Below, piece after piece: positions 25,118-31,625 of a stretch of 64,000 nucleotides of DNA (position 1 is its first letter; every line of letters starts with the position of its first letter). The position numbers were made by a program, and so were the translations under genes. Below the pieces are notes generated by a model. That model was given only the letters and a program-made list of their open reading frames with translations. It had not been told where the DNA came from and made no database searches. The stretch spans positions 1 through 64,000 of the forward strand of contig NZ_BAQK01000020.1 of assembly GCF_025994435.1 (NCBI RefSeq), written 5' to 3'. This DNA is from Gluconacetobacter johannae. Its GTDB lineage: Bacteria > Pseudomonadota > Alphaproteobacteria > Acetobacterales > Acetobacteraceae.

Positions 25118-25341
25118 CGTGACCACTCCCCCGACGGGTCTGCGGCGTCGGTGATTTCCTCCGACAGCCGAAAGAGTTCCTCCCCAGCCTGCTGCATGGC
25201 GAAACCGAGATGAGACAGCCGCTCCTGTGTCGCCTCGAAACAGGTCTGCCCGGCCGCGTTTCCGGCCCAGATCAGGAGCGTCGCAAGGTTCTGAACCTTG
25301 AAGCCGGCGGCCGCGATGGCATCCATGCGCTTCTGGCTCAT
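25114..25341 (-). CDS. Hypothetical element protein (75 aa)
   Basis: Unrecognised. M-S-Q-K-R-M-D-A-I-A-A-A-G-F-K-V-Q-N-L starts a mainly helical protein ending in an acidic stretch (E-L-F-R-L-S-E-E-I-T-D-A-A-D). The start at 25341 overlaps the stop of the upstream membrane protein gene by four bases. Part of the same coupled chain. Confidence 0.65.
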   Translation of the reverse strand: MSQKRMDAIAAAGFKVQNLATLLIWAGNAAGQTCFEATQERLSHLGFAMQQAGEELFRLSEEITDAADPSGEWSR

Positions 25342-25529
25342 CGGCCGCCCTCCGCCAGCACCAGCGGCGCATGAGCGGGCCGGGCCGTGTGGCTGGCCAG
25401 CGTCTCCGGCTGGGCGAAGCCGGCCAGGGCGACGAAAAAGAGGAACGCCATTGCAACCGATATCCCGGTTGCGCGTACGAGTGTCCATGCCCACGTCTGT
25501 GGGGATGTGCTATAGGCACGACTGGCCAT
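25338..25529 (-). CDS. Small membrane protein (63 aa)
   Basis: The first gene of the leftward chain, encoding one clear hydrophobic segment (I-S-V-A-M-A-F-L-F-F-V-A-L-A-G-F-A) flanked by polar ends. It could be a single-span membrane protein or carry an uncleaved signal. It starts about 130 bp from the divergent XRE regulator, so its promoter is likely controlled by that regulator. A holin-like or spanin-like role is possible but cannot be shown. Confidence 0.6.
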   Translation of the reverse strand: MASRAYSTSPQTWAWTLVRATGISVAMAFLFFVALAGFAQPETLASHTARPAHAPLVLAEGGR

Positions 25530-25596
25530 TGCCGAGGTCTCCTCTCGGATGTGGTTAGGCCGGCTCCACGAGGACCAGTCGCGGTGCCGGCCAGCA

Positions 25597-25625
25597 TTGG
25601 CCTTTCAGCCAAGGTCAGCTATAAT
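25597..25625 (+). promoter_or_regulatory. Promoter and operator of the XRE regulator gene
   Basis: TTGGCC (25597) and a perfect TATAAT (25620-25625) are spaced by 17 bp. A palindrome, TTGGC-N6-GCCAA (25597-25612), overlaps the -35 box and could be the regulator's own operator. The leftward chain starts 70 bp away on the other strand. Confidence 0.65.
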
Positions 25626-25659
25626 CACTGATATTGCCCAAAGTCAATCATAGGAACCA

Positions 25660-26043
25660 ATGTCAGATTTGACACCTGAGCAATGCCTGGGCGCTCGTGC
25701 GATGCTTCGCATGAAGCGCGATGACCTCGCGCGCAAAGCAGAGGTTGCTGTGGCAACATTGGCTGACTTCGAGGCGGGACGGCGCAACCCTCATCCCCGG
25801 ACCCTCGTCGCTATCCGGTTGGCCCTAGAAGCGGCGGGAGTCGCATTCATTTCGGAAAATGGGGAAGGCGTTGGAGTCCGAATGAAGAGAAGTGTGGACA
25901 GCATCCATGAGGAATTATTCGGAAGGCCCCGGACAGAAGAGGAACGCCAACGCTATCGACCTTTGAATGAAACCCCTCAATGCAAGCCTTCGAGGGCAAA
26001 CGTTACGAGCACATCGAAGCAAAACGAAGAGCAGGACACTTAA
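25660..26043 (+). CDS. XRE-family transcriptional regulator (phage repressor-like)
   Basis: Residues 8-65 form a Cro/CI-type helix-turn-helix: A-R-A-M-L-R-M-K-R-D-D-L-A-R-K-A-E-V-A-V-A-T-L-A-D-F-E with the usual A-x-x-T-L-A-D-F-E recognition helix. It is followed by I-R-L-A-L-E-A-A-G-V-A-F-I, the common end of short single-domain regulators. A charged tail of about 40 residues follows. There is no LexA-like peptidase domain, so induction is unlikely to be by direct RecA cleavage. Divergent from the small-gene chain, it is the best candidate for the element's lysogeny repressor. A remnant of a paralogue lies 400 bp downstream. Confidence 0.88.
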   Translation: MSDLTPEQCLGARAMLRMKRDDLARKAEVAVATLADFEAGRRNPHPRTLVAIRLALEAAGVAFISENGEGVGVRMKRSVDSIHEELFGRPRTEEERQRYRPLNETPQCKPSRANVTSTSKQNEEQDT

Positions 26044-26151
26044 CCCTTACTTGTCTTCCTGGAATCCGCCCGCATGGGGTTCGTTCCACAAGGAACCGTG
26101 CAACCATCCTGCGGGCTCGCCCTTGTCTTCTCATGGCAAGGAGAACAACCG

Positions 26152-26433
26152 ATGGACGACATCACGCCCCTCATGACGATTGCACAGGCCGCTGCCTTAT
26201 TAGGGCTGCACCCGGAGACGCTTCGTCGCGATATCCGCAGTGGCAAATTGGAGGCCTATAGACGCCCCCGGGCGACCCGGATCAGCCGACCTGCACTCCA
26301 AGCCTATCTCGAGCAGTTTAGAAGCCCGATGATTGATGCTGCCGGCATCGGGCCCGAAGAACGCCGATCCGTAGAAAGTGGCGTTGAAGTCGCTTTACGG
26401 ATTGCAAAACTGAAGGCCATGGTGAAGCGATAA
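26152..26433 (+). CDS. MerR/excisionase-type helix-turn-helix protein (93 aa)
   Basis: Starts at an ATG preceded by AAGGAG. Residues 8-50 fit the helix-turn-helix 17 / excisionase pattern: M-T-I-A-Q-A-A-A-L-L-G-L-H-P-E-T-L-R-R, then I-R-S-G-K-L-E-A-Y-R-R, then R-I-S-R-P-A-L-Q-A-Y-L. Such proteins bend DNA or regulate the integrase (Xis/AlpA-like roles). The C-terminal 35 residues are unique. It lies 108 bp after the XRE gene on the same strand, so they may be cotranscribed. Confidence 0.82.
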   Translation: MDDITPLMTIAQAAALLGLHPETLRRDIRSGKLEAYRRPRATRISRPALQAYLEQFRSPMIDAAGIGPEERRSVESGVEVALRIAKLKAMVKR

Positions 26434-26448
26434 CGTGCATTGTTATCT

Positions 26449-26565
26449 GGCGCCATCCGCACCGCCCTGGAGACCGCCGGCGTGGAATTCATCGCCGAGA
26501 ACGGGGGTGGAGCTGGGGTGCGGCTGAGGAAGGACACGGGCCGGGGGCAATCGGCAACGTCGTAA
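26449..26565 (+). pseudogene. C-terminal remnant of an XRE-family regulator
   Basis: In frame it reads A-I-R-T-A-L-E-T-A-G-V-E-F-I-A-E-N, then G-G-G-A-G-V-R-L-R-K and a stop. This is the standard last third of short XRE regulators and parallels A-I-R-L-A-L-E-A-A-G-V-A-F-I-S-E-N in the intact gene at 25660. The helix-turn-helix part is missing. It marks a deletion or insertion boundary just before the permuted tRNA-like unit. Confidence 0.75.
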
Positions 26566-26607
26566 ATTGTCTTGACTTTTACCCGAATGGCGTGGCATAC
26601 GAGCGAA

Positions 26608-26754
26608 CGCATTGGGGCGTTAGCCCCCACCCCAAACCGGGGGTCGTGAGTTCGAATCTCACCCAGAGCGCCAATTTCTTCGGCTCTGGTAGCTCAGTCG
26701 GATAGAGCGCCGGTCTTCCATCAGCCCCCGCTTTCGAGCGGGGGTTTTCGTTTT
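26608..26754 (+). ncRNA. Circularly permuted tRNA-like RNA (3' half before 5' half)
   Basis: 26636-26673 is a tRNA 3' half: anticodon 3' strand ACCGG, variable GGGTC, T-arm GTGAG-TTCGAAT-CTCAC, acceptor strand CCAGAGC, G73 and CCA. After nine bases, 26683-26714 is a 5' half: acceptor GCTCTGG, T8-A9, D-arm GCTC-AGTCGGATA-GAGC, G26 and anticodon 5' strand CCGGT. The halves pair perfectly (7-bp acceptor, 5-bp anticodon stem), so they derive from one tRNA, most like bacterial tRNA-Arg in its body. Upstream are TTGACT (26572) with CATACG (26596) as a weak promoter and a GGGGC-GTTA-GCCCC hairpin (26614-26627); downstream is a strong terminator. Either a permuted tRNA-like gene or debris of tandem tRNA genes. 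Confidence 0.6.
26725..26754 (+). terminator. Intrinsic terminator after the tRNA 5' half
   Basis: An eight-base-pair stem CCCCCGCT / AGCGGGGG around a TTCG tetraloop is followed by TTTT and, after two bases, TTTT again. It begins about ten bases after the anticodon 5' strand of the split tRNA. Confidence 0.88.
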
Positions 26755-26782
26755 GTCTCGAGAATTCGGCATTCCTCTTGAG

Positions 26783-26875
26783 ATGACGCTGCTGTTCAGC
26801 GTGCTGGAGAGGCCGGATGAGGTTGACGAGAGTCACTGGCTCGATGGTCTTCGAGGAAAAGGCATCGACCGATGA
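26783..26875 (+). CDS. Short ORF coupled to the HipA-like kinase (30 aa)
   Basis: Encodes M-T-L-L-F-S-V-L-E-R-P-D-E-V-D-E-S-H-W and a basic end, and its stop overlaps the kinase ATG (ATGA). The overlap suggests a real translated leader peptide, or the 3' remnant of a third gene that once preceded the kinase. No Shine-Dalgarno is evident. Not recognised. Confidence 0.35.
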   Translation: MTLLFSVLERPDEVDESHWLDGLRGKGIDR

Positions 26876-27789
26876 CGCCTATTTTTGTCGAGAAGTGGCC
26901 GTTTGATGAGGATTTCCCCTATCACCCCATCGGCTCTCAGCCAAAGCAGATTTTGATCTGCCCGAGCGATGAAACTGATGGCCGGGTTGTGGCTGGTCAG
27001 ACTTACATTTTCAAGACAGCCAAGCGTTCATGGCAGGCGAATCAGCTTTGGTCTGAGATGATAGCGTCTCGCTTAGGGCAAAATCTCGGCCTCACTGTCC
27101 CGACATGTCATGTCGGCCTCAATCAGGAGACTGGGGCTCTAGGCGTGCTGATGCAGTCATTTATTCAAGGTCCTACAATCTCAAGGTCACGACGACTAAT
27201 CCATGCCAAGGATATGCTAGCCCGCGTACTACGTGACCAAAAAACTGGGCGCCCGCACTCACTCCAGCTCAATTTATGGATTTGCCGATTGCTAGGGGCA
27301 AGATATGGATGGAGTGCGGTCGATTGGTGGGCAAAGACAATCGCCTTTGACACGTTGATAGGTAACTCTGACCGACATCCCGAAAATTGGGGATTCCTGA
27401 ACGAGCCTGAGGTTGGCCTAACGATGGCGCCTCTGTTCGACAATGGCACTAGCCTCGGCTACGAGCACAACGATAGCAAAATCCAGGGCTGGGGGGTGAG
27501 GGAACTCGAACGATATGTATCCAAGGGCACCCATCACTGCTCTTGGGTTCTGGACGCGGATAAGGGCACACCCCATATTGACCTTTGTGAAATTTTGGTA
27601 CAGGCGAACCCTGAAGCTGGAACAAGCATGCAAAATATGATTCGCTTCGGGCAATCGCTCGTGGACGACATCCTGCAAGAATGTTGCAGCTATTCCGTAG
27701 ACATCTCGTTCACACCAGAGCGTGCCGCATTCGTTCGTTCGCTCCTCGGGCTGCGGCAGGAGCGTTTAGGTGCCATTTTGGGAGGCTGA
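26872..27789 (+). CDS. HipA-like Ser/Thr kinase
   Basis: A 305-residue protein with the C-terminal catalytic core of HipA/CtkA-type kinases. A candidate ATP lysine is in T-Y-I-F-K (Lys48). The catalytic loop is G-N-S-D-R-H-P-E-N-W-G (Asp167, Asn172) and the metal-binding motif is L-F-D-N-G-T-S (Asp190). The HipA N-subdomain-1 is absent and no HipB antitoxin gene is adjacent, unlike classical hipBA. It is followed one base later by a HIRAN-domain gene with its own GGAGG. Base composition is clearly less GC-rich than the phage operons, suggesting separate acquisition as cargo. A phosphorylating toxin or phage-defence effector is the likely role; targets are unknown. Confidence 0.85.
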   Translation: MTPIFVEKWPFDEDFPYHPIGSQPKQILICPSDETDGRVVAGQTYIFKTAKRSWQANQLWSEMIASRLGQNLGLTVPTCHVGLNQETGALGVLMQSFIQGPTISRSRRLIHAKDMLARVLRDQKTGRPHSLQLNLWICRLLGARYGWSAVDWWAKTIAFDTLIGNSDRHPENWGFLNEPEVGLTMAPLFDNGTSLGYEHNDSKIQGWGVRELERYVSKGTHHCSWVLDADKGTPHIDLCEILVQANPEAGTSMQNMIRFGQSLVDDILQECCSYSVDISFTPERAAFVRSLLGLRQERLGAILGG

Positions 27790-27790
27790 C

Positions 27791-28543
27791 ATGGAAAACT
27801 GGATCCAACACGTCGCGAATCCCAAGAAGCTCTATTTGGCGTGGCAAGCACCTGAAAACTTTAACGAACGCTTTCGATGGATTGTGGCCGAACTTTTGCC
27901 AGATCCCGCGGGTCTCAGCCTTCGTTATGTTGATGACCCTGAGGAGTTCAAGCGACTGAATAGTGGTAAGACGATCGAGCGTATCCGAGAACTAGGTTAT
28001 GCTGGATATCCGGCATTTAATCAGAAGCGGTCTTTGCATACGGAGGGTGTTGTCGACGCTCTACTACGTCGGCTGCCGCCCCGTAGTCGACCAGACTTCG
28101 ATGCATATAAGAAGTTATTTCGTCTTGCCCCTGATCTTGTTCTCTCGGACATTGCGCTTTTAGCCATGACAGAGGCCAAGCTCCCTAGTGATGGCTTTTC
28201 TGTTGTTAATCCTTTCGATACAGAAGGTGCTAATCTGGATTTGATGCTGGAGATCGCTGGATATCGGCATTATGCGAGTACTCTATCTTCCCCGCCAAGG
28301 GTCGGCGATCGTGTTGTCATCGTCGATGAGCCCGAGAATTCCTATGACGAAAACGCTGTGATGGTGACGAGGGGTGGAGAAAAGATTGGTAACATCAATC
28401 GCTTGCAAGCTAAGGCATTTCGCTCTTGGCTAAACGAACGACAAGTTGAAGCTGTCATAGAGCGCCTAAACGGACGGCCGGATCATCCGCGGGCATTTGT
28501 TTTTGTGAAGGTGCGTCTGGTGGCTAACCAGTTTGCTGCTTAA
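27791..28543 (+). CDS. Stand-alone HIRAN-domain protein
   Basis: Residues about 155-242 match the HIRAN domain, a module that binds single-stranded 3' ends in eukaryotic HLTF: G-Y-R-H-Y-A, V-V-I-V-D-E-P-E-N-S-Y-D-E-N-A-V-M-V and K-I-G-N-I-N-R. The N-terminal 145 residues have the L-Y-L-A-W opening common to bacterial stand-alone HIRAN proteins. GGAGG precedes the ATG, and the 1-bp gap to the kinase gene means an obligate operon. Context suggests a sensor (damaged or phage DNA ends) paired with the kinase; this is inference. It ends eight bases from the convergent RuvC-like gene. Confidence 0.85.
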   Translation: MENWIQHVANPKKLYLAWQAPENFNERFRWIVAELLPDPAGLSLRYVDDPEEFKRLNSGKTIERIRELGYAGYPAFNQKRSLHTEGVVDALLRRLPPRSRPDFDAYKKLFRLAPDLVLSDIALLAMTEAKLPSDGFSVVNPFDTEGANLDLMLEIAGYRHYASTLSSPPRVGDRVVIVDEPENSYDENAVMVTRGGEKIGNINRLQAKAFRSWLNERQVEAVIERLNGRPDHPRAFVFVKVRLVANQFAA

Positions 28544-28551
28544 GGCGGCAG

Positions 28552-29049
28552 TCAGCCGGTAGCCACCCGCACCGCAAACGCCCCGATCATCGCTGCCTCC
28601 GCCCGGCCATCGTCCTTCTTCCGCCTGAACAGGTCGGCGCAGGTCGGAAAGATCTGCATGGCGCGGGTTCGGGCGCCGTCCTTGTCGGCGGGGCAGCGCA
28701 TGACCCGTTTCCACTCGTTCGGCCGGACGGTCGTCAGCGGCTTGCCCAGCATGGCCACGGCGCCCTCGATGATCCCGACACCCCGGCCGAACGACATGGC
28801 CGACACGCCTCCCATCTGAGGGCCCGCGTGAACCTGTTCCATCCAGACCTCGGCCGGGTCGTGGGCGCGCAGCAGCATCGCCAGCAGGGGCGCTGACACG
28901 ATCTGCCGGGCCTTGCCGGAAACCGTGATGGCGGAGGTCGGCATGTCCAAGATCTCCACCAGTTCGCCGCGCCCGTTCAGGATGGCGACCGCGCCCTCGT
29001 TCCCCGGATCTATGGCGGCGATGATCCTCCGCTCGGAATCCGCGCTCAT
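28552..29049 (-). CDS. RuvC-like Holliday junction resolvase
   Basis: RNase H-fold nuclease of 165 residues. The first acidic residue is in I-I-A-A-I-D-P-G-N-E-G-A, the second in V-W-M-E-Q-V, and the C-terminal pair in D-D-G-R-A-E-A-A (Asp and Glu of the active site). G-R-G-V-G-I-I-E-G-A matches the RuvC core. Phage versions trim branched DNA before packaging, which fits its place as the last gene of the late operon, with ATGA overlap to the preceding large gene. The start at 29049 is chosen by that overlap; the longer upstream frame is spurious. Confidence 0.88.
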   Translation of the reverse strand: MSADSERRIIAAIDPGNEGAVAILNGRGELVEILDMPTSAITVSGKARQIVSAPLLAMLLRAHDPAEVWMEQVHAGPQMGGVSAMSFGRGVGIIEGAVAMLGKPLTTVRPNEWKRVMRCPADKDGARTRAMQIFPTCADLFRRKKDDGRAEAAMIGAFAVRVATG

Positions 29050-31625
29050 TGCGTCAGCCCCGCCGCGCGGTATGGGCTCCACGAGGGCGAGAGCCAGAAG
29101 CCTTGGCTGTTCTCCTGCCGCACCCGGTTCTCGTAGCGGCGCAGATAGCCGGGGTTCATCATCTCCTGGAGCCGGTAATAGACCAGATATTCCATCGCGC
29201 TCTTGGCGTAGAACGTGTTCAGCAGGGCCGCCTGGGGGATCGCCGCCGGCCATGGCACGTCATTGATGCCGAACCGCAGCAGCGCGCTGCCGGCCTCCTG
29301 GTTGGCCTTATGCGTGAAGCCGTAGTGGATGTAGCCGTCCTTGATCGACTGATACAGCAGCACGGCATCCGAGAGGACGCCGGCGGTCGGGCCGGCCAGC
29401 GTCGTCAGCGGGCCACCGCCGAACCGGTTGGCCTCGCCGAACAGGAAGTCGCCGAAGATCCCGGCCCCGCCTCCCTGCACAGCGGAGGCTGCGACGACCT
29501 TGGCGAAGTCGGACTTCGTCTCCGGCACCCTGGGGTCGCGCCCCTTGGCCAGATCCTTCAGCGACATCGAGACGTAGCCCAGGGCGGTGGTGGTCGCGAT
29601 CAGCCACGCCAGGCCGGGCACGTCCGCGCCCGCCATCACGGCACGCTGGAATCCTCGGAAGTCGCCGGTTTCGTTGCCCGGCCCCATGCGCATCAGCTCG
29701 CGCTTCATGGTCCGCGACATGTAGGTGAAGGCGTAGCTTTTGAACTGCATCATCAGCCGGACCATCTCGCCCGCCACGGTGCCCGACTGGGTGCCCCAAT
29801 TGGCCATGGTCCGGGTGCCGGCGGTGCCTTCCGTCATGCCCTCGCGCACCTGGTCGATGATGTAGGTCTGGAGCTTGCGTTGCAGGTCCGCTTTTGTGGC
29901 TTCGGGCTCGCCGCCGAGATGCGCCACCGCCTCGCCGGGCAGGTCGGTCAGATGGGCCGGCAGGATGTAGTGCCGCCCATCGGCCGCGAACATCTTGGCC
30001 TTCCTCAGCGCTTTCCATTCCGCCTCCTCGATGCCGTAGCGGCGCAGCGTGATCTGTAGGCGCTGGGGCAGGCTGCCGAATGCCTTGCCGGCCTGGCGCG
30101 CGAGGTTGTGGCTGAGCATCAGGGCGCAGGAGCGGCGCATGGCGTCGGTCCAGTAGGTGAGGCCCGTCCACCGATGGAACCGGCTCACCTGGGCGGACAT
30201 GCGCCCGAGGCGGTCGTCCTCGGAGCGGAACCGGCTGACGACATCGCCCAGCAGGGAATCATGTGCGGCGCCCAGCATCGTGGCTGCATAGGCCCGTTCC
30301 TTCGACGCGGTGGGCAGAAGCCCGCGGACCATGCCCTCGTATCGCTCCAGGACCGGCACGCCGTTGTGGCGCAGCATGGCGGAGTTGACGCCCAGATCAC
30401 CGATCGAGCTGAACAGGACGCCGCCCAGCATCCGGACCTGATTGACCAGACGCGCCATCGATCCAACCTTTGCCAGCGTCACATCCGCAGGCTGGTTAGC
30501 TTTGCCGGTGATGGTGTCGAAGATCCTGTCGTTCCACTGGCCTTGTAACCGCTTGACGGCTTCCGCATCCCCACGCTTGTTGGCGCGGGCGATCAGCCGG
30601 TCCATCCAGTCGCGATACATGGCCTCGGGGTTGGTGCCGAACTGCTCCATCAGGGCTGCATTCCGCGCGCCGTGCATCAGCCCCCGGAAGATGCTGTCCG
30701 CGATGTGCCCCCGGCCGAAGCGCTCGTTGTAGGTCATCCAGGAATCGGCATCCTTGAAATGCAGGACACGGCCATGGCTGAGCCGCTTGGCCATGGCCCC
30801 GGCTCCTTTCGGGCCCGCCGGACCACTGGCGCCCGTCGTGTTCTCATGAATGCCCGTCCGCAGGGCGTTGTAGATCTCCCGCAACCAGGCATCCCGGTCG
30901 CCCTCGACCCCGTCGAAGGTCCGTTCGTCCAGCAGTGGCCGGATGAAACTGACCCACTCTTCGGCCGTGGCGGCGGCGATCTTCCACATGTCGTGGCTCT
31001 GGCGCGTCACGTAATGCGCCTGCTTGCCGATCCACGCCCCGGCCTTGTTCAGGCGCAGGCGAATCTTCTCCTGGTAGGTGTGCAGGATCTTCGCGATCTT
31101 GGCCGCCGCCTCGTTGCCGGTCGGCTTGCCTGCCGCCGGGTCTTCCAGGCGCCACAGCTCGCGGCCGATATCACGGTCGAAATCATGCGACCGGTCGAGC
31201 AGGGCATCAAGCACACCCGCCTGCTTCAGGTCAGCTTCCAGGGTGGAGATGATCGCGGCTTCGGACTGGTGCATGCGGGCATCGACTGAGTCCGCAAGTC
31301 CGCGCTTGTTGCCTTCCACGCCGGTCAGGATCGCCCGCACCCGCTGGGCTTCCTCTCCCTCGCCGACAGCCGCGACCAGGCCGCGCCGGATGCGCAGGTT
31401 GATGACCTTGTTCCGCCGCTCGACGATCGCGGCCAGGTTCCATTCATGGCCCAGCTGCCTGGCTGCCTCGGTCGCGGCGTCGCGGGGCGCCATACCCTCG
31501 CGCACCAGGCGATCGATGCGGTTCTGCGCGGCCGTAAAGAGGTCGTGCAGTTCGTCTTCGCTCAGCTCCCGGCCGGCGGCCTTGATGGCGGCGGCGAAGC
31601 AGTCGCGATATGATCCGTCAGCCAT
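29046..31625 (-). CDS. Large phage protein, probable internal virion/ejection protein (859 aa)
   Basis: No catalytic motif recognised. A long, mostly helical protein, with a hydrophobic Ala/Gly-rich region around residues 640-690 and 720-770 that could insert into membranes. The N-terminal 250 residues look like extended helices. It is the third of three consecutive giant genes, in the position and size range of T7 gp16-like or P22 gp20-like ejection proteins, though the lytic domain sits in the first gene instead. Start and stop are fixed by 1-bp and 4-bp overlaps with neighbours. Confidence 0.75.
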   Translation of the reverse strand: MADGSYRDCFAAAIKAAGRELSEDELHDLFTAAQNRIDRLVREGMAPRDAATEAARQLGHEWNLAAIVERRNKVINLRIRRGLVAAVGEGEEAQRVRAILTGVEGNKRGLADSVDARMHQSEAAIISTLEADLKQAGVLDALLDRSHDFDRDIGRELWRLEDPAAGKPTGNEAAAKIAKILHTYQEKIRLRLNKAGAWIGKQAHYVTRQSHDMWKIAAATAEEWVSFIRPLLDERTFDGVEGDRDAWLREIYNALRTGIHENTTGASGPAGPKGAGAMAKRLSHGRVLHFKDADSWMTYNERFGRGHIADSIFRGLMHGARNAALMEQFGTNPEAMYRDWMDRLIARANKRGDAEAVKRLQGQWNDRIFDTITGKANQPADVTLAKVGSMARLVNQVRMLGGVLFSSIGDLGVNSAMLRHNGVPVLERYEGMVRGLLPTASKERAYAATMLGAAHDSLLGDVVSRFRSEDDRLGRMSAQVSRFHRWTGLTYWTDAMRRSCALMLSHNLARQAGKAFGSLPQRLQITLRRYGIEEAEWKALRKAKMFAADGRHYILPAHLTDLPGEAVAHLGGEPEATKADLQRKLQTYIIDQVREGMTEGTAGTRTMANWGTQSGTVAGEMVRLMMQFKSYAFTYMSRTMKRELMRMGPGNETGDFRGFQRAVMAGADVPGLAWLIATTTALGYVSMSLKDLAKGRDPRVPETKSDFAKVVAASAVQGGGAGIFGDFLFGEANRFGGGPLTTLAGPTAGVLSDAVLLYQSIKDGYIHYGFTHKANQEAGSALLRFGINDVPWPAAIPQAALLNTFYAKSAMEYLVYYRLQEMMNPGYLRRYENRVRQENSQGFWLSPSWSPYRAAGLTQ

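Noticed and set aside
24418..25529. Small membrane proteins of the left module considered as holin and spanin lysis genes.
   Set aside because: No endolysin lies nearby and neither lipobox nor multi-span holin pattern is present; left as unknown.
26608..26754. Permuted tRNA-like unit considered as the two-piece tmRNA of alphaproteobacteria.
   Set aside because: There is a normal D-arm and a full anticodon stem, no G3-U70 alanine identity pair and no tag-peptide reading frame, so it is not ssrA.
26872..27789. Kinase considered as part of a classical hipBA toxin-antitoxin pair with the XRE gene at 25660 as HipB.
   Set aside because: The XRE gene is 830 bp away beyond a terminator, and the kinase lacks the HipA N-terminal subdomain; the HIRAN gene is the real operon partner.
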